Assembly (NCBI RefSeq): GCF_023115465.1
Contig: NZ_CP096034.1
Span: 4,626,334 to 4,690,333 of the forward strand
Length of the DNA: 64,000 bases
Direction: 5' to 3'
Origin: Gottfriedia acidiceleris
GTDB lineage: Bacteria > Bacillota > Bacilli > Bacillales > Bacillaceae_G
In this document: piece by piece, positions 50,268-60,826 of the stretch
How the letters are laid out: every line of letters begins with the position of its first letter
Numbering within the stretch: the first letter of the stretch is position 1
Notes under the pieces: generated by a model
Told to the model about the DNA's origin: nothing
Seen by the model: the letters and a program-made list of their open reading frames with translations, nothing else
The model's database searches: none
Position numbers and translations under genes: made by a program

Positions 50268-50558
50268 TTATTTTTCTTCTTCACGAATAACGATGTGGCG
50301 GATGATATCTTCGCTGATTTTCGCTAAACGATCGAATTCTTGTACTGCTTCTGGCTTAGCAGAAACGTTTACAAGCATGTAGTGTCCATCACGGAAATCG
50401 TTAATTTCATAAGCTAAACGACGTTTACCCCACTCTTTAACGTTTGTGATTTCAGCACCTTGTTCAGTTAAAACGCCGTTGAAACGCTCAACTAATGCTT
50501 TTTGTGCTTCGTCTTCCATGTTTGGACGAACGATGTACATGATTTCGTATTTATTCAT
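50268..50558 (-). CDS. rpsF: 30S ribosomal protein S6
   Basis: 96 aa, the usual S6 length, beginning [13 protein letters not shown]. The reading frame extends 17 codons further up, but AAAGGAGGTGA lies about 9 nt before the ATG at 50558, and the extension falls within the regulatory leader. It is first in rpsF-ssb-rpsR. Confidence 0.97.
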   Translation of the reverse strand: MNKYEIMYIVRPNMEDEAQKALVERFNGVLTEQGAEITNVKEWGKRRLAYEINDFRDGHYMLVNVSAKPEAVQEFDRLAKISEDIIRHIVIREEEK

Positions 50559-50628
50559 CACAATGTCACCTCCTTTTGGTCTAACGGCCCAGTTAAGGGC
50601 AAGGAGCAATTTAATTAATCACTCACGA
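50559..50628 (-). promoter_or_regulatory. rpsF leader, S6:S18-binding RNA candidate
   Basis: The minus-strand leader contains GCCCTTAACTGGGCCGTTAG. Its GCCC/GGGC stem places CCG in the position expected of the S6:S18 autoregulatory motif known from rpsF leaders of many bacteria. A strong promoter lies just upstream. Confidence 0.6.
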
Positions 50629-50634
50629 GTTAAA

Positions 50635-50663
50635 ATTATAGCATAGTTTTTTTTAGATAGCAA
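50635..50663 (-). promoter_or_regulatory. Sigma-A promoter of rpsF-ssb-rpsR
   Basis: Minus-strand -35 TTGCTA (50658-50663), 17-bp spacer and consensus -10 TATAAT (50635-50640). Confidence 0.85.
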
Positions 50664-50687
50664 ATCAATAATCAAGTTGCTATTTCA

Positions 50688-51788
50688 TTAAACATTAAAT
50701 CGGAAATGCATTACATCTCCGTCTTGTACGATATACTCTTTACCTTCAAGACGTACTTTACCTGCTTCTTTTGCTGCTGTCATGTTACCATAAGTCACTA
50801 AATCGTCAAAAGAAACTGTTTCTGCGCGGATAAAGCCACGTTCGAAGTCACTATGAATTACACCAGCACATTGAGGAGCTTTCATACCTTTTTTAAATGT
50901 CCAAGCTCTTACTTCTTGTACACCTGCAGTGAAATAAGTTGCCAATCCTAATAAAGAATAAGCTGCTCGAATTAATTGATCTAAACCTGATTCTTCAATT
51001 CCAAGTTCTTGAAGGAATGTACGTTTCTCTTCATCATCTAACTCAGCAATTTCTTCTTCAATTTTTGCACTAATTACAATTACTTGAGAACCTTCTTTAG
51101 CTGCAAATTCTCTTACTTTTTCAACGTATTCGTTAGATGAAGCATCTGCGATGTCATCTTCACCAACATTAGTGATATAAAGCATTGGCTTAGTTGTTAA
51201 TAAATGTAAACCTTTTACTACTTTCATTTGCTCTTCCGTAAACTCAACTGAACGAGCTGGCTTATCATTTTCAAATGCTTCTCTTAATTTTACTAAAATT
51301 TCATGTTCATAAGATGCATCTTTATCTTTTTGTTTTGCTAATTTAGCTACACGATCAATACGTTTTTCAACTGATTCTAAGTCTGCAAGAATTAGTTCTA
51401 AGTTAATTGTTTCAATATCTGCAATTGGATCAACTTTTCCAGATACGTGAGTAATATTATCGTCTGCAAAGCAACGTACTACTTGGCAAATTGCGTCCAC
51501 TTCACGAATATGAGATAAAAACTTATTTCCTAACCCTTCACCTTTACTTGCACCTTTAACGATCCCTGCGATATCAGTAAATTCAAAAGTTGTTGGAACA
51601 GTTTTTTTAGGCTGAACTAATTCAGTTAATTTTACTAAACGGTAATCTGGTACTTCTACCACACCTACGTTTGGATCAATTGTACAAAACGGATAGTTTG
51701 CTGATTCAGCCCCCGCTTGAGTAATTGCATTAAATAATGTCGACTTTCCTACGTTTGGTAATCCTACGATCCCTGCTGTTAATGGCAT
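50688..51788 (-). CDS. ychF: Ribosome-associated ATPase YchF/OLA1
   Basis: 366 aa, the same length as B. subtilis YyaF. An Obg-family P-loop protein that prefers ATP over GTP. Visible are G1 [16 protein letters not shown]3 [16 protein letters not shown], the unusual G4 TNVGEDD (in place of NKxD, explaining the ATP preference) and a C-terminal TGS domain. GGAG lies 8 nt before the ATG at 51788; the GTG at 51797 overlaps that site. Confidence 0.95.
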   Translation of the reverse strand: MPLTAGIVGLPNVGKSTLFNAITQAGAESANYPFCTIDPNVGVVEVPDYRLVKLTELVQPKKTVPTTFEFTDIAGIVKGASKGEGLGNKFLSHIREVDAICQVVRCFADDNITHVSGKVDPIADIETINLELILADLESVEKRIDRVAKLAKQKDKDASYEHEILVKLREAFENDKPARSVEFTEEQMKVVKGLHLLTTKPMLYITNVGEDDIADASSNEYVEKVREFAAKEGSQVIVISAKIEEEIAELDDEEKRTFLQELGIEESGLDQLIRAAYSLLGLATYFTAGVQEVRAWTFKKGMKAPQCAGVIHSDFERGFIRAETVSFDDLVTYGNMTAAKEAGKVRLEGKEYIVQDGDVMHFRFNV

Positions 51789-51951
51789 ATTTTCCACTCC
51801 TATACGAACTTAGTTAATCTTTCACAATTATATTGATTTCAAAAAAAAATAACAAGAAAATCTGAATATTATTTCTAAACATACGAAAGGTATCTAATAC
51901 GAGCAATCCCTCAAATCGCTCTACTAGATACCCAGTGATTTAAAAATCGTC

Positions 51952-52149
51952 CTACTCTTCAGATCGAACTAAAACCTTCTTTAATTTTCGTGTGAACTCT
52001 CTGCGAGGTATTAAAACGCTATGCTCACATCCCTCACATTTCAATCGAATGTCCATACCCATTCGAATAATTTTCCATCTGTTCACTCCACAAGGATGAG
52101 GTTTTTTCATTTCTACTATATCATTTAGGTTAAATTCTTTTTCTTCCAT
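51952..52149 (-). CDS. yyzM: DUF951 family protein YyzM
   Basis: 65 aa, a small conserved Firmicutes protein. It has VEMKKPHPCGVNRWKIIRMGMDIRLKCEGC followed by IPRREFTRKLKKV. The Cys pair may bind metal, and the fold is probably an OB or SH3 barrel. The function is unknown. The position between ychF and the MscS gene is conserved. Confidence 0.85.
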   Translation of the reverse strand: MEEKEFNLNDIVEMKKPHPCGVNRWKIIRMGMDIRLKCEGCEHSVLIPRREFTRKLKKVLVRSEE

Positions 52150-52186
52150 GTGAAAACTTCACTTCCTTAAAATAGTAGCATACAAA

Positions 52187-53083
52187 CTATACATTCGCAT
52201 TTTCATTTTTAGTTTCTGGTTGTTTATATAATACCATCTTTGGATATGGAATTTCTATGTTATTTCTTTCAAGTACTTCCTTAATTTCTTTTCGAATTGC
52301 TCTAGAAATTTTAAACTGTGTCATTGCCTTAACTTCTGAAGCGATTCGCAATGTTACTTCAGATGGCCCTAAGTTTTGTATTCCAAGAAACTCTGGAGGT
52401 TTTACCATTTCTTCATATCTAGCTGGCATAGTTTCTAAATGCTCTTCAATTACATTTTGTGCATGTTCAATATCACCCTCATATGAAATACTAACATCGA
52501 CCATTGCCACAGCATTATGTAATGAAAAATTGGTTACTTCAGTAATCATTCCATTTTGGATGATATGAAGCTCACCAGTTCCACTTCTAATTTTAGTTGT
52601 TTTTAAACCGATTGATAATACTGTTCCTTCGAAAGTTTGAACTCTAATGTAGTCACCAACTGAGAACTGATCTTCAAACAAAATAAAAAATCCAGAAATG
52701 ATATCTTTTACTAAGCTTTGTGCACCAAAACCAATTGCTACACCACCTATTCCTGCTCCAACTAAAAGTCCCTTTATTTCCACACCAAATATCGGGAGGA
52801 TCGTCAAAGCGGCAATAAAGAATATTACATATGCAAGTACATTTTCCATCAATTTAATAAGTGTTATTGATCTTCTTTCCGATACTTGTAACGGTCCTCT
52901 AGCATTTACCTTTAAGAGATTACGGATTAATTTTCTTCCGAGTTTTACAGCTAATACTGATACGATAATAATTAAAGCTATTTTTATTGATGAATTTAAA
53001 ATAGTGTCCCATTGTTCCGGAGTTAGCATGCTTTTTTTTATTACTTTTTCAGCATTTTCTATTTTATCTGCTGCATTATTCAT
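52187..53083 (-). CDS. MscS-family mechanosensitive channel
   Basis: 298 aa with three N-terminal membrane helices (about 25-45, 70-90, 98-118) and the MscS pore helix and beta domain (GAGIGGVAIGFGAQSLVKDIISGFFILFEDQFSVGDYI), then the C-terminal alpha/beta vestibule. It opens on membrane tension to release solutes. It shares the normal Bacillus neighbourhood between yyaC and yyzM. The length matches the YkuT/YyaD-like small MscS group. Confidence 0.9.
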   Translation of the reverse strand: MNNAADKIENAEKVIKKSMLTPEQWDTILNSSIKIALIIIVSVLAVKLGRKLIRNLLKVNARGPLQVSERRSITLIKLMENVLAYVIFFIAALTILPIFGVEIKGLLVGAGIGGVAIGFGAQSLVKDIISGFFILFEDQFSVGDYIRVQTFEGTVLSIGLKTTKIRSGTGELHIIQNGMITEVTNFSLHNAVAMVDVSISYEGDIEHAQNVIEEHLETMPARYEEMVKPPEFLGIQNLGPSEVTLRIASEVKAMTQFKISRAIRKEIKEVLERNNIEIPYPKMVLYKQPETKNENANV

Positions 53084-53212
53084 ACTGTCTTTTCCCCCTA
53101 TCTATTTTCAAGTGTCTTCAAACGTAATACTAAACGAATTATCAATTTAAGACTACAAATATGAACAAATGTAATAATAGTTTAATTTAGTAACAAAGAT
53201 CGTTTGACGAAA

Positions 53213-53241
53213 GTATAAATTGTTTAAATTTTGCATAAACT
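53213..53241 (+). promoter_or_regulatory. Sigma-F promoter candidate of yyaC
   Basis: A -35-like GTATA (53213-53217), exactly 15 bp, then GCATAAACT (53233-53241), one mismatch from the sigma-F -10 pattern GGNNANNMT. It fits the forespore expression reported for yyaC in B. subtilis. Confidence 0.5.
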
Positions 53242-53276
53242 AATACTACTCTCTTAAATGAAAAGTAGGCGATATT

Positions 53277-53864
53277 ATGCAATTTTCAGCAAATCCTTTG
53301 CGTAACCTATTCAAGGATGATTATTCTGTATTTCTAGATGATGAAAACGCTATTAACAGATTTGCAGATCGATTATGTAAGTCGCTTCCAAGTGTACACA
53401 CTAAAGAAATTGTTTTTGTATGTATTGGAACTGACCGTTCTACGGGAGACTCTTTAGGTCCTTTAGTTGGAACCATGTTAGGAGAATTAAACTTAAGTAG
53501 GTTTCATTATTATGGTACTCTTGATGAGCCAATTCATGCGTTAAATCTTTCAGAACAACTTGAAAGAATTAAAGGCAAGTATAACAATCCATTTATCATT
53601 GCTGTAGATGCATGTTTAGGCAGAGTAAAAAGTATTGGTAGCGTTCGTTTATCCAATGGTCCGTTAAAACCAGGTGCGGCAATGAAAAAAGAATTACCTT
53701 TAGTTGGCGAAATTAATTTAACCGGAGTTGTAAATGTCAGTGGATTTATGGAATTCTACGTCCTACAAAATACTAGATTAAGCCTTGTAATGAAAATGGC
53801 TAAGTTTATTGCAAATTCAATCAAAGAAACTGAAAGAAAATTTATGTACCAATTAGATTTTTAA
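53277..53864 (+). CDS. yyaC: Sporulation protein YyaC (GPR/HybD-like fold)
   Basis: 195 aa of the spore-specific YyaC family, related in fold to germination protease and hydrogenase-maturation peptidases. Visible are VCIGTDRSTGDSLGPLVGT, IIAVDACLGR and SVRLSNGPLKPGAAMKKELP with candidate metal-binding acids. The substrate is not known. Apart from dnaA it is the only plus-strand gene, so it runs against the replication fork, and it is thus transcribed apart from the housekeeping genes. Confidence 0.92.
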   Translation: MQFSANPLRNLFKDDYSVFLDDENAINRFADRLCKSLPSVHTKEIVFVCIGTDRSTGDSLGPLVGTMLGELNLSRFHYYGTLDEPIHALNLSEQLERIKGKYNNPFIIAVDACLGRVKSIGSVRLSNGPLKPGAAMKKELPLVGEINLTGVVNVSGFMEFYVLQNTRLSLVMKMAKFIANSIKETERKFMYQLDF

Positions 53865-53912
53865 CATAATAGTTTCCTAACTTACAATTCTAAACAAGTC
53901 AGATAAAAACAA

Positions 53913-53960
53913 AAAGGGAGTATTAACTGCATTGGAAGCCAACACATTTAATATTCCCTA
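53913..53960 (-). terminator. Terminator of spo0J (may also serve yyaC)
   Basis: A 12-bp stem AGGGAGTATTAA with TTAATATTCCCT (one G-U pair) around a 21-nt loop, followed on the minus strand by a T5 run. Confidence 0.75.
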
Positions 53961-53968
53961 TGAGTAAC

Positions 53969-54805
53969 TCATTTTATAATTGAAAGAATTCTCTCCAAAT
54001 CCTCTTTGTTAAAGAATTGGATTTCTATTTTCCCTTTATCTTTAGCAGATTTAATTTTAACTGACGTTCCGAACTTTTCTTGTAAAAGGTCCTCATACTC
54101 ACTAAAAAATATGCTTTTAGTTGGGGTTTTCTTTGATGTTTCACGTGAAACATTTTCATTTAGATCATTGACTAATGTTTCAACCTCACGAACACTTAGG
54201 TTTTTTTCAATTACTTTTAGTGCGGTACCTTCAATTAACCCTTTTCGTTTTAGTCCTAAAAGTGCTCTTCCGTGTCCCATTGAGAGCCTACCTTCTTCAA
54301 CCATTTTTTGAACAGAGTTAGGTAAAGTTAAAATTCTTAAATAGTTAGCAATATGTGGACGACTTTTTCCAAGTTTCTTTGCCAGTTGTTCTTGCGTTAA
54401 ATGTAATTGTTCAATTAAAGTTTGATATGCTTCAGCTTCTTCAAGAGGATTTAAATCATCTCGCTGTAAATTTTCTAATACAGCTAACTCCATCATTTGC
54501 TCTTCAGTAAGATCTCTTACAATAACTGGAACTGTATTTAACCCCGCATTTTTTGCAGCGCGATATCGTCTTTCTCCAGCAACGATTTGGAAACCTTTTA
54601 TGCTTTTTCTAGCAATGATTGGTTGAAGAATTCCATGTTCAATCACTGACTGGGTTAATTCTAACATTGCAGTCTCATCAAATACTTTGCGAGGTTGGTA
54701 TGGGTTAGGTCTAAGTTCTTTAAGATCAATTTCCTGGACTAACTCTTCTTGCTGATTAATATCTTGAAAAAATGCTCCAATACCTTTACCTAAACCTTTA
54801 GCCAT
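53969..54805 (-). CDS. spo0J: Chromosome partition protein ParB/Spo0J
   Basis: 278 aa. A CTP-dependent DNA clamp that loads at parS and spreads along DNA, recruiting SMC. Visible are the N-terminal CTPase motifs (LRPNPYQPRKVFD, VAGERRYRAAKNAG, AVLENLQRDDLNPLEEA), the HTH (LTQEQLAKKLGKSRPHIANYLRIL) and a C-terminal dimer domain. Start: AGGAAG lies 9 nt before the ATG at 54805, 2 codons inside the longest frame. It overlaps soj by 8 nt and carries a parS site. Confidence 0.97.
   Translation of the reverse strand: MAKGLGKGIGAFFQDINQQEELVQEIDLKELRPNPYQPRKVFDETAMLELTQSVIEHGILQPIIARKSIKGFQIVAGERRYRAAKNAGLNTVPVIVRDLTEEQMMELAVLENLQRDDLNPLEEAEAYQTLIEQLHLTQEQLAKKLGKSRPHIANYLRILTLPNSVQKMVEEGRLSMGHGRALLGLKRKGLIEGTALKVIEKNLSVREVETLVNDLNENVSRETSKKTPTKSIFFSEYEDLLQEKFGTSVKIKSAKDKGKIEIQFFNKEDLERILSIIK
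54137..54152. promoter_or_regulatory. parS site inside spo0J
   Basis: Perfect 16-bp TGTTTCACGTGAAACA within the spo0J gene, the same position as the main parS of B. subtilis. Confidence 0.97.
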
Positions 54806-55559
54806 TATCAATCACTTCCTTTGCTAAATCAAGATATACTTCTGCACCTCTTGACTTTGGATCATATGTAATGATCGGTTTACCATGACTTGGTGCTTCA
54901 CTTAAGCGTACATTTCTTGGAATAATTGATTTATAGACGCGATCTTGAAAATATTTTTTTACTTCTTCTATAACTTGTAGCCCTAAATTTGTACGAGCAT
55001 CTAGCATTGTTAGCAATACGCCTTCAATTGCTAAATTTTTATTTAAATGTTTTTGTACTAAACGTACAGTACTTAATAGCTGACTTAAACCTTCAAGTGC
55101 GTAATACTCACACTGAACTGGAATAATAATTGAATCAGATGCAGTTAGTGAATTTAAAGTTAATAACCCTAATGATGGAGGACAATCTATTAAAATATAA
55201 TCATAGTTACCTTTTACTGTATCTAAAGCACGCTTTAATCGTACTTCTCTAGAAATAGTAGGTACTAATTCAATTTCTGCTCCAGCAAGTTGAATTGTTG
55301 CCGGAATAATATCAAAATTTGGAATAGCAGTGTTTAAAATGACATTTTTCGCCTCAACATCATCAACTAATACATTGTAAACACACTGATTTACGTCAGC
55401 TTTTTCAATTCCAATACCACTAGTTGCATTACCTTGAGGATCTATATCGACTAGTAATACTTTTTTTCCTAAGTGAGCTAAACAAGCACTTAAATTAACC
55501 GATGTTGTAGTCTTACCAACACCACCTTTTTGATTAGCTATAGAGATTACTTTAACCAC
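54798..55559 (-). CDS. soj: Chromosome partition ATPase ParA/Soj
   Basis: 253 aa, the same length as B. subtilis Soj. A dynamic ATPase that works with Spo0J and regulates DnaA. Deviant Walker A QKGGVGKTTTSVNL, VDIDPQGNATSG, IIDCPPSLGLLTLN. Start: the GTG at 55559 follows GGAAGGAG by 11 nt and gives the family N terminus; the longer frame (ATG at 55589) is not supported by homology. Confidence 0.96.
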   Translation of the reverse strand: MVKVISIANQKGGVGKTTTSVNLSACLAHLGKKVLLVDIDPQGNATSGIGIEKADVNQCVYNVLVDDVEAKNVILNTAIPNFDIIPATIQLAGAEIELVPTISREVRLKRALDTVKGNYDYILIDCPPSLGLLTLNSLTASDSIIIPVQCEYYALEGLSQLLSTVRLVQKHLNKNLAIEGVLLTMLDARTNLGLQVIEEVKKYFQDRVYKSIIPRNVRLSEAPSHGKPIITYDPKSRGAEVYLDLAKEVIDNG

Positions 55560-55653
55560 TATGTAATCTACTCCTTCCACAACAAACAATTCTTATTTTC
55601 TATTTTACCATGAATAGATTCATCGTTGTGTCTAGATTTAAAAATGCATAAAA

Positions 55654-55681
55654 AAATTCACCACTGAAAAGAGGTGAATTT
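55654..55681 (-). terminator. Terminator of noc
   Basis: A 9-bp AAATTCACC/GGTGAATTT stem (55654-55662 and 55673-55681), followed on the minus strand by a T run. Confidence 0.8.
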
Positions 55682-55686
55682 AATGT

Positions 55687-56529
55687 TTATTTTTTTGGTA
55701 TTTTAATTGTTATTTGGTAATAGTCATCATGTTCTTCTTCTTGACTATCAATATTCATGCCTGTTTTAGTAACCATTTGTAATGACTCACGGATCGTATT
55801 CATCGCAATTCTAATGTCTTTACTAATGGCCTTAAATTTACGTTTAGCCTTCGGTTTTTTCTCAGTAAGTAAAGTAACTACTCGTTCTTCCGTTTGTTTA
55901 ACATTCAACTGTTTTTCAATTATTTCATGAAGAAGAGTAATTTGTAATTGAGGTAACTTTAATGGAATAAGTGCTCGTGCGTGACGTTCCGTAATCGACT
56001 TATCCAATAATGCTTGTTGTATTTCCCCAGGAAGTTTCAACAATCTCAGTTTATTTGCAACAGTCGATTGACCTTTACCTAGTCGCTGAGCTAGAGCCTC
56101 TTGAGTTAAGTTATGTAAATCAATTAGTTTTTGGTATGCTACGGCTTCTTCAAAAGGAGATAGTTCTTCACGTTGTAAATTTTCAATCAGAGCGACGGAG
56201 GCAGTCTCTGTATCGTTAAACGTTTTCACAATTGCGGGGATTGTATCCCAACCTAAAGATGAAACAGCCCTGAATCTTCTTTCCCCGGCAATTATTTCAT
56301 AAAAGTTTGGTCTAATTTCCCTTACAACAATTGGTTGAATAATACCATGAGTTCGAATTGTTAGCGCTAGTTCTTTAATTTTTTCATCATCAAAGAATGT
56401 TCTAGGCTGATACTGATTCGGTACAATGTCCGATACTGGAATTTGGCGAATAACTTCATTACTCGAAACCGAATCTTCATTAATTTCTTTTTCTGATAAG
56501 CCAAATAACCTAGATAATGTGCTTTTCAA
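55687..56529 (-). CDS. noc: Nucleoid occlusion protein Noc
   Basis: 280 aa, a ParB paralogue that binds its own palindromic sites and blocks division over the nucleoid. Visible are [50 protein letters not shown] and the [30 protein letters not shown]. The longest frame (from 56598) would begin inside a parS site; the chosen TTG at 56529 follows AAGGGTGG by 8 nt and gives [14 protein letters not shown], the family N terminus. B. subtilis Noc begins with an amphipathic helix that contacts the membrane; this one ([10 protein letters not shown]) can too. Confidence 0.94.
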   Translation of the reverse strand: MKSTLSRLFGLSEKEINEDSVSSNEVIRQIPVSDIVPNQYQPRTFFDDEKIKELALTIRTHGIIQPIVVREIRPNFYEIIAGERRFRAVSSLGWDTIPAIVKTFNDTETASVALIENLQREELSPFEEAVAYQKLIDLHNLTQEALAQRLGKGQSTVANKLRLLKLPGEIQQALLDKSITERHARALIPLKLPQLQITLLHEIIEKQLNVKQTEERVVTLLTEKKPKAKRKFKAISKDIRIAMNTIRESLQMVTKTGMNIDSQEEEHDDYYQITIKIPKK

Positions 56530-56581
56530 TGTGATTCCCACCCTTTTAGAATTTCGTTCACAATAGAATAAACATAACAAA

Positions 56582-56597
56582 TGTTTCACGTGAAACA
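56582..56597. promoter_or_regulatory. parS site upstream of noc
   Basis: A third perfect TGTTTCACGTGAAACA, 52 bp before the noc start codon and 17 bp after the rsmG stop. Spo0J bound here could affect noc transcription. Confidence 0.95.
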
Positions 56598-56614
56598 TTT
56601 GTTAGTTCATCATA

Positions 56615-57334
56615 TTAAACCTCTAATGGTTCTTTACCAGGGGTACCCGGTTTACGAGGATACTTAGTTGGCGTTTTACGTTTCTTTTCTACTATAACAA
56701 TATTTCGATCGCTGTCTTCGCTTGGGAGAGTAAAGTGGTTAATTGATTTAACTTCTCCACCAAGTGTTTTTATAGCATAATTTGCTTTATCCAACTCTTC
56801 TTGACCAGCAGCGCCTTTAAGTGCAACAAAATGACCATTTTGTCTAACAAGTGGTAAGCATAATTCAGTTAAAACAGACATTCTAGCAACTGCTCTAGCA
56901 GTTACAACATCGAAAGATTCTCTCATACCAGTTCTTTTAGCAAAAGTTTCTGCTCGATCATGAATAAATGATACATTCTCTAATTGTAATTCCTTCGCTA
57001 AATGGTTTAGAAATGTAATCCTTTTTTGAAGGGAGTCTACGATCGTTAATTTGATAGATGGGAAACAGATTTTAATTGGGATAGAAGGGAAGCCCGCTCC
57101 TGCACCAATATCACATAAAGTAATTTCATCAGCGAAGTCGAAATAGAATGCAGCGCTAATTGAATCATAAAAATGCTTTAAATATACTTCGTCTTCTTCT
57201 GTAATAGCAGTTAAGTTCATTTTATTATTCCACTCAACTAATGTGTGGAAATATATATCAAATTGTTTTAATTGAAAATCAGACAAATGGATTCCTTTAT
57301 CTTTAAGAGCAGCGATAAATTGTTCTTTATTCAC
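56615..57334 (-). CDS. rsmG: 16S rRNA (guanine527-N7)-methyltransferase
   Basis: 239 aa, full length (GidB). SAM-binding motif [15 protein letters not shown], then [17 protein letters not shown] and [15 protein letters not shown]. It methylates G527 of 16S rRNA; loss gives low-level streptomycin resistance in other bacteria. GTG start. It follows mnmG by 21 nt in one operon. Confidence 0.96.
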   Translation of the reverse strand: MNKEQFIAALKDKGIHLSDFQLKQFDIYFHTLVEWNNKMNLTAITEEDEVYLKHFYDSISAAFYFDFADEITLCDIGAGAGFPSIPIKICFPSIKLTIVDSLQKRITFLNHLAKELQLENVSFIHDRAETFAKRTGMRESFDVVTARAVARMSVLTELCLPLVRQNGHFVALKGAAGQEELDKANYAIKTLGGEVKSINHFTLPSEDSDRNIVIVEKKRKTPTKYPRKPGTPGKEPLEV

Positions 57335-57355
57335 TAGTAATACCCCTATCTATTA

Positions 57356-59242
57356 TTAGTTCGATATTCTTGCAATTTTTCCTTGTTCTAAATAAACAAG
57401 TAGAATTGAAATATCTGCTGGATTAACACCAGATATACGAGAAGCTTGACCTACTGATAGAGGACGCACTTGCTCAAGCTTTTGTCTTGCCTCAGTAGCA
57501 AGGCCGTGAATAGCTTGATAATCGAGATTTTCAGGGATTTTCTTTAAATCCATTCTTTTCATACGTTCTACCTGATTTAATGATTTTTCAATATAACCTT
57601 CATACTTAATTTGTATTTCAACTTGTTCTTTAACATCTGAATGTAAGTCTTTTTCAGATGGAGTAAGAAGATGAATATGCTCATAAAGCATTTCAGGACG
57701 ACGTAAAAGATCTGCTGCACGAATGCCATCTTTTAGTTCGCTACCACCATTTTTTGAAATTAATTCCTGTACTTCTTTTGTCGGTCTTAATTGCGTTGCT
57801 TTTAAACGCTCTATTTCTTCTTCAATTAACATTTTCTTTTGTTCAAACTCTGCATATCTTTCTTCATTTATTAAACCAAGGCTTCTACCGATTTTAGTTA
57901 AACGTAAATCAGCATTATCGTGACGTAATAGTAATCGATATTCTGCTCTAGAAGTAAGAAGACGGTATGGTTCATTTGTCCCTTTAGTTACTAGGTCATC
58001 TATTAAAACACCAATGTATGCTTCAGAGCGATCTAAAATTAACTCTTCTTTATCTAGTGAACGACATGCAGCGTTAATTCCTGCGATTAAACCTTGACCC
58101 GCTGCTTCTTCATAACCCGAAGTTCCGTTAATTTGACCAGCAGTATACAGATTCTTAATTTGCTTAAGTTCCAATGTAGGCCATAATTGAGTAGGTACAA
58201 TCGCGTCATATTCAATTGCATACCCAGTTCTCATCATTTGAACATTTTCAAGACCAGCAATCGAACGAAGCATCTTTTCCTGTACATCTTCAGGTAAACT
58301 AGTTGATAATCCTTGTACATAAACTTCTTGAGTATTTCTTCCTTCTGGCTCTAAGAAAATTTGATGTCTCGGTTTATCATTAAATCGGACTACTTTATCC
58401 TCAATAGAAGGACAATAGCGTGGCCCAGTACCTTTAATCATACCAGAGTACATCGGCGAACGGTGTAAGTTATCGTCGATGATTTGATGTGTAGTTTCAC
58501 TTGTATAAGTTAACCAACAAGGAATTTGTTCTGTTTCAACTGGTTCTGTTTCGAATGAAAATGCACGAGGTACATCATCGCCAGGTTGTATTTCTGTTTT
58601 TGAATAATCAATACTATGACTATTTACACGAGGAGGCGTACCAGTTTTAAAACGAACAAGTTCAATTCCTAATTCCTCTAAGTGCTCAGAAAGCTTAATT
58701 GCTGGTTGTTGGTTATTAGGACCACTTGAGTATTTTAATTCTCCTACAATAATTTCTCCACGTAAGAAAGTACCAGTAGTGATGACAACTGTTTTTGAAC
58801 GATAAATTGCACCAGTTTGTGTAATAACACCTGTGCATTGTCCATCTTCTACAATTAATCTTTCTACTAATCCTTGCTTTAGTGTTAGATTCTCTGTATT
58901 TTCAATGGTTTTCTTTAATTCGTGTTGATAAGCAAATTTATCCGCTTGAGCACGCAATGCACGTACTGCCGGACCTTTACCTGTATTTAACATTCTCATT
59001 TGAATATGTGTTTTATCGATATTTCGACCCATTTCACCGCCAAGTGCATCAATTTCACGTACAACAATCCCCTTGGCAGGACCACCTACTGATGGATTAC
59101 AAGGCATGAATGCTACCATATCTAGATTTATTGTCAGCATTAGTGTTTTTGCACCCATTCGAGCAGATGACAAACCGGCTTCACATCCAGCATGACCAGC
59201 TCCAATAACGATTACATCATAATTGCCTGCTTCAAAACTCAT
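57356..59242 (-). CDS. mnmG: tRNA uridine-34 carboxymethylaminomethyl-modifying enzyme MnmG
   Basis: 628 aa (GidA). The FAD- and folate-dependent partner of MnmE in forming cmnm5U34 in certain tRNAs. FAD motif [72 protein letters not shown], and C-terminal [15 protein letters not shown]. Full length. It is 20 nt from mnmE. Confidence 0.97.
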   Translation of the reverse strand: MSFEAGNYDVIVIGAGHAGCEAGLSSARMGAKTLMLTINLDMVAFMPCNPSVGGPAKGIVVREIDALGGEMGRNIDKTHIQMRMLNTGKGPAVRALRAQADKFAYQHELKKTIENTENLTLKQGLVERLIVEDGQCTGVITQTGAIYRSKTVVITTGTFLRGEIIVGELKYSSGPNNQQPAIKLSEHLEELGIELVRFKTGTPPRVNSHSIDYSKTEIQPGDDVPRAFSFETEPVETEQIPCWLTYTSETTHQIIDDNLHRSPMYSGMIKGTGPRYCPSIEDKVVRFNDKPRHQIFLEPEGRNTQEVYVQGLSTSLPEDVQEKMLRSIAGLENVQMMRTGYAIEYDAIVPTQLWPTLELKQIKNLYTAGQINGTSGYEEAAGQGLIAGINAACRSLDKEELILDRSEAYIGVLIDDLVTKGTNEPYRLLTSRAEYRLLLRHDNADLRLTKIGRSLGLINEERYAEFEQKKMLIEEEIERLKATQLRPTKEVQELISKNGGSELKDGIRAADLLRRPEMLYEHIHLLTPSEKDLHSDVKEQVEIQIKYEGYIEKSLNQVERMKRMDLKKIPENLDYQAIHGLATEARQKLEQVRPLSVGQASRISGVNPADISILLVYLEQGKIARISN

Positions 59243-59262
59243 CTTTTCTCCTCCTAACCATT

Positions 59263-60639
59263 TTATTTTCCTAAACAGAATTGAGAAAATAGCTGGTTGA
59301 TTAAACTTTCCTGAACTGTATCTCCAACGATTTCACCTAATAATTCCCATGCTCTTGTTAAGTCAATCTGAACTAAGTCAATTGGCATACCATTTTTCAT
59401 TGCCTCAATTGCGTCATTGATTGTCTGTTCTGATTGTTTTAATAACGCAATATGTCTAGCATTAGATAAATAAGTTAAATCTTGTGCCTCAATTTGCCCT
59501 TCAAAATATAAGTTGGCTATTGCTTTTTCTAAATCATCAATTCCTTTTTCTTCTTTTAAGGAAGTTGTAACAATTGTAGCACTACCAACTAACGCCTTTA
59601 CTTCATTTAGATCAAGCTTTTGTGGCAAATCTGTTTTGTTAATGATTACAATTACGTCTTTACCGCTCATTTCGGCAAATAGTTTACGGTCTTCTTCACT
59701 TAATTGCTCATTATTATTTAAAACAAATAAAACTAAGTCTGCTAAATTCAATACTTTTTTAGATCTTTCAACACCGATTGCTTCTACAAAATCCTTAGTT
59801 TCACGAATACCAGCTGTATCAATTAGGCGTAATGGTACACCTTTTACATTTACGTATTCTTCAATAACATCACGCGTTGTACCAGGAATATCAGTAACAA
59901 TTGCTTTGCTTTCCTGGACAAGTGTGTTTAAAAGAGACGATTTCCCAACATTCGGTCTTCCTATAATGACAGTAGATAGTCCTTCACGTAAAATTTTACC
60001 TTGTTTTGATGTTTCTAGCAGTTTTTGTATTTCAACTCGAACTGTTTTTGCTTTTTCAATTAAAACAGTATTGGTCATTTCTTCAACATCATCATATTCA
60101 GGATAATCAATATTTACTTCAATATGAGCTAAAATCTCAAGTAATGTTTGTCTTAAGCTGTTAACTAACTTAGACAATCGACCTTCTACTTGATTCATTG
60201 CTACCGCCATTGCCCTGTCTGTCTTTGAACGAATTAAATCCATTACCGCTTCTGCCTGAGACAGGTCGATTCGTCCATTAAGAAATGCTCTTTTTGTAAA
60301 TTCACCAGGCTCCGCTAATCTAGCCCCATGTGATAGTACTAATTCAAGTACTTTGTTAACTGAAAAAATTCCACCATGACAATTTATTTCCACAACATCT
60401 TCACGTGTAAACGTTTTTGGTGCCCTTAAGACCGAGACCATAACTTCCTCAACAGTATTACCGGAACTTGGATCGACTAAATGTCCGTAATGAATTGTGT
60501 GTGAATCTACTATATTTAAATCTTTTTCTTTAAATATTTTATTCGCTATTTGAACAGCTTCATCACCACTTAATCGAACGATAGCTATTGCACCTTCGCC
60601 TTTTGGTGTCGATATGGCTGTAATTGTATCGAATTCCAT
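59263..60639 (-). CDS. mnmE: tRNA modification GTPase MnmE (TrmE)
   Basis: 458 aa. Order: folate-binding N-terminal domain ([22 protein letters not shown]), helical domain, G domain ([36 protein letters not shown]) and the C-terminal catalytic CLGK. Works with MnmG. Start: GAGGTGG lies 7 nt before the ATG at 60639; the longer frame has no ribosome site. Confidence 0.97.
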   Translation of the reverse strand: MEFDTITAISTPKGEGAIAIVRLSGDEAVQIANKIFKEKDLNIVDSHTIHYGHLVDPSSGNTVEEVMVSVLRAPKTFTREDVVEINCHGGIFSVNKVLELVLSHGARLAEPGEFTKRAFLNGRIDLSQAEAVMDLIRSKTDRAMAVAMNQVEGRLSKLVNSLRQTLLEILAHIEVNIDYPEYDDVEEMTNTVLIEKAKTVRVEIQKLLETSKQGKILREGLSTVIIGRPNVGKSSLLNTLVQESKAIVTDIPGTTRDVIEEYVNVKGVPLRLIDTAGIRETKDFVEAIGVERSKKVLNLADLVLFVLNNNEQLSEEDRKLFAEMSGKDVIVIINKTDLPQKLDLNEVKALVGSATIVTTSLKEEKGIDDLEKAIANLYFEGQIEAQDLTYLSNARHIALLKQSEQTINDAIEAMKNGMPIDLVQIDLTRAWELLGEIVGDTVQESLINQLFSQFCLGK

Positions 60640-60790
60640 CAAAAAACCACCTCTGAGCATGTTAAACAAAAGTTAACATGTTACTTCTAAATCTATAGCA
60701 TAGCATAAAGAATTTTATAATTGAATGTTTTTATATTATAACCGTACGAAAGTACAAGTAAACTTAAATGACTTGAATGAAGAACATTAA

Positions 60791-60826
60791 AAAACCAATT
60801 AAGGCTCAGCCCTTAATTGGTTTCTT
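60791..60826 (-). terminator. Terminator overlapping the jag stop codon
   Basis: A 13-bp perfect stem AAACCAATTAAGG and its complement (60792-60804 and 60811-60823). The arm nearer jag encodes its last five residues, and the TGA lies in the loop, so a terminating ribosome may delay hairpin formation. Confidence 0.8.

Noticed and set aside
59513..60106. 197-codon plus-strand frame opposite mnmE
   Set aside because: A shadow of the MnmE G domain; no ribosome site and a composition typical of an antisense frame.
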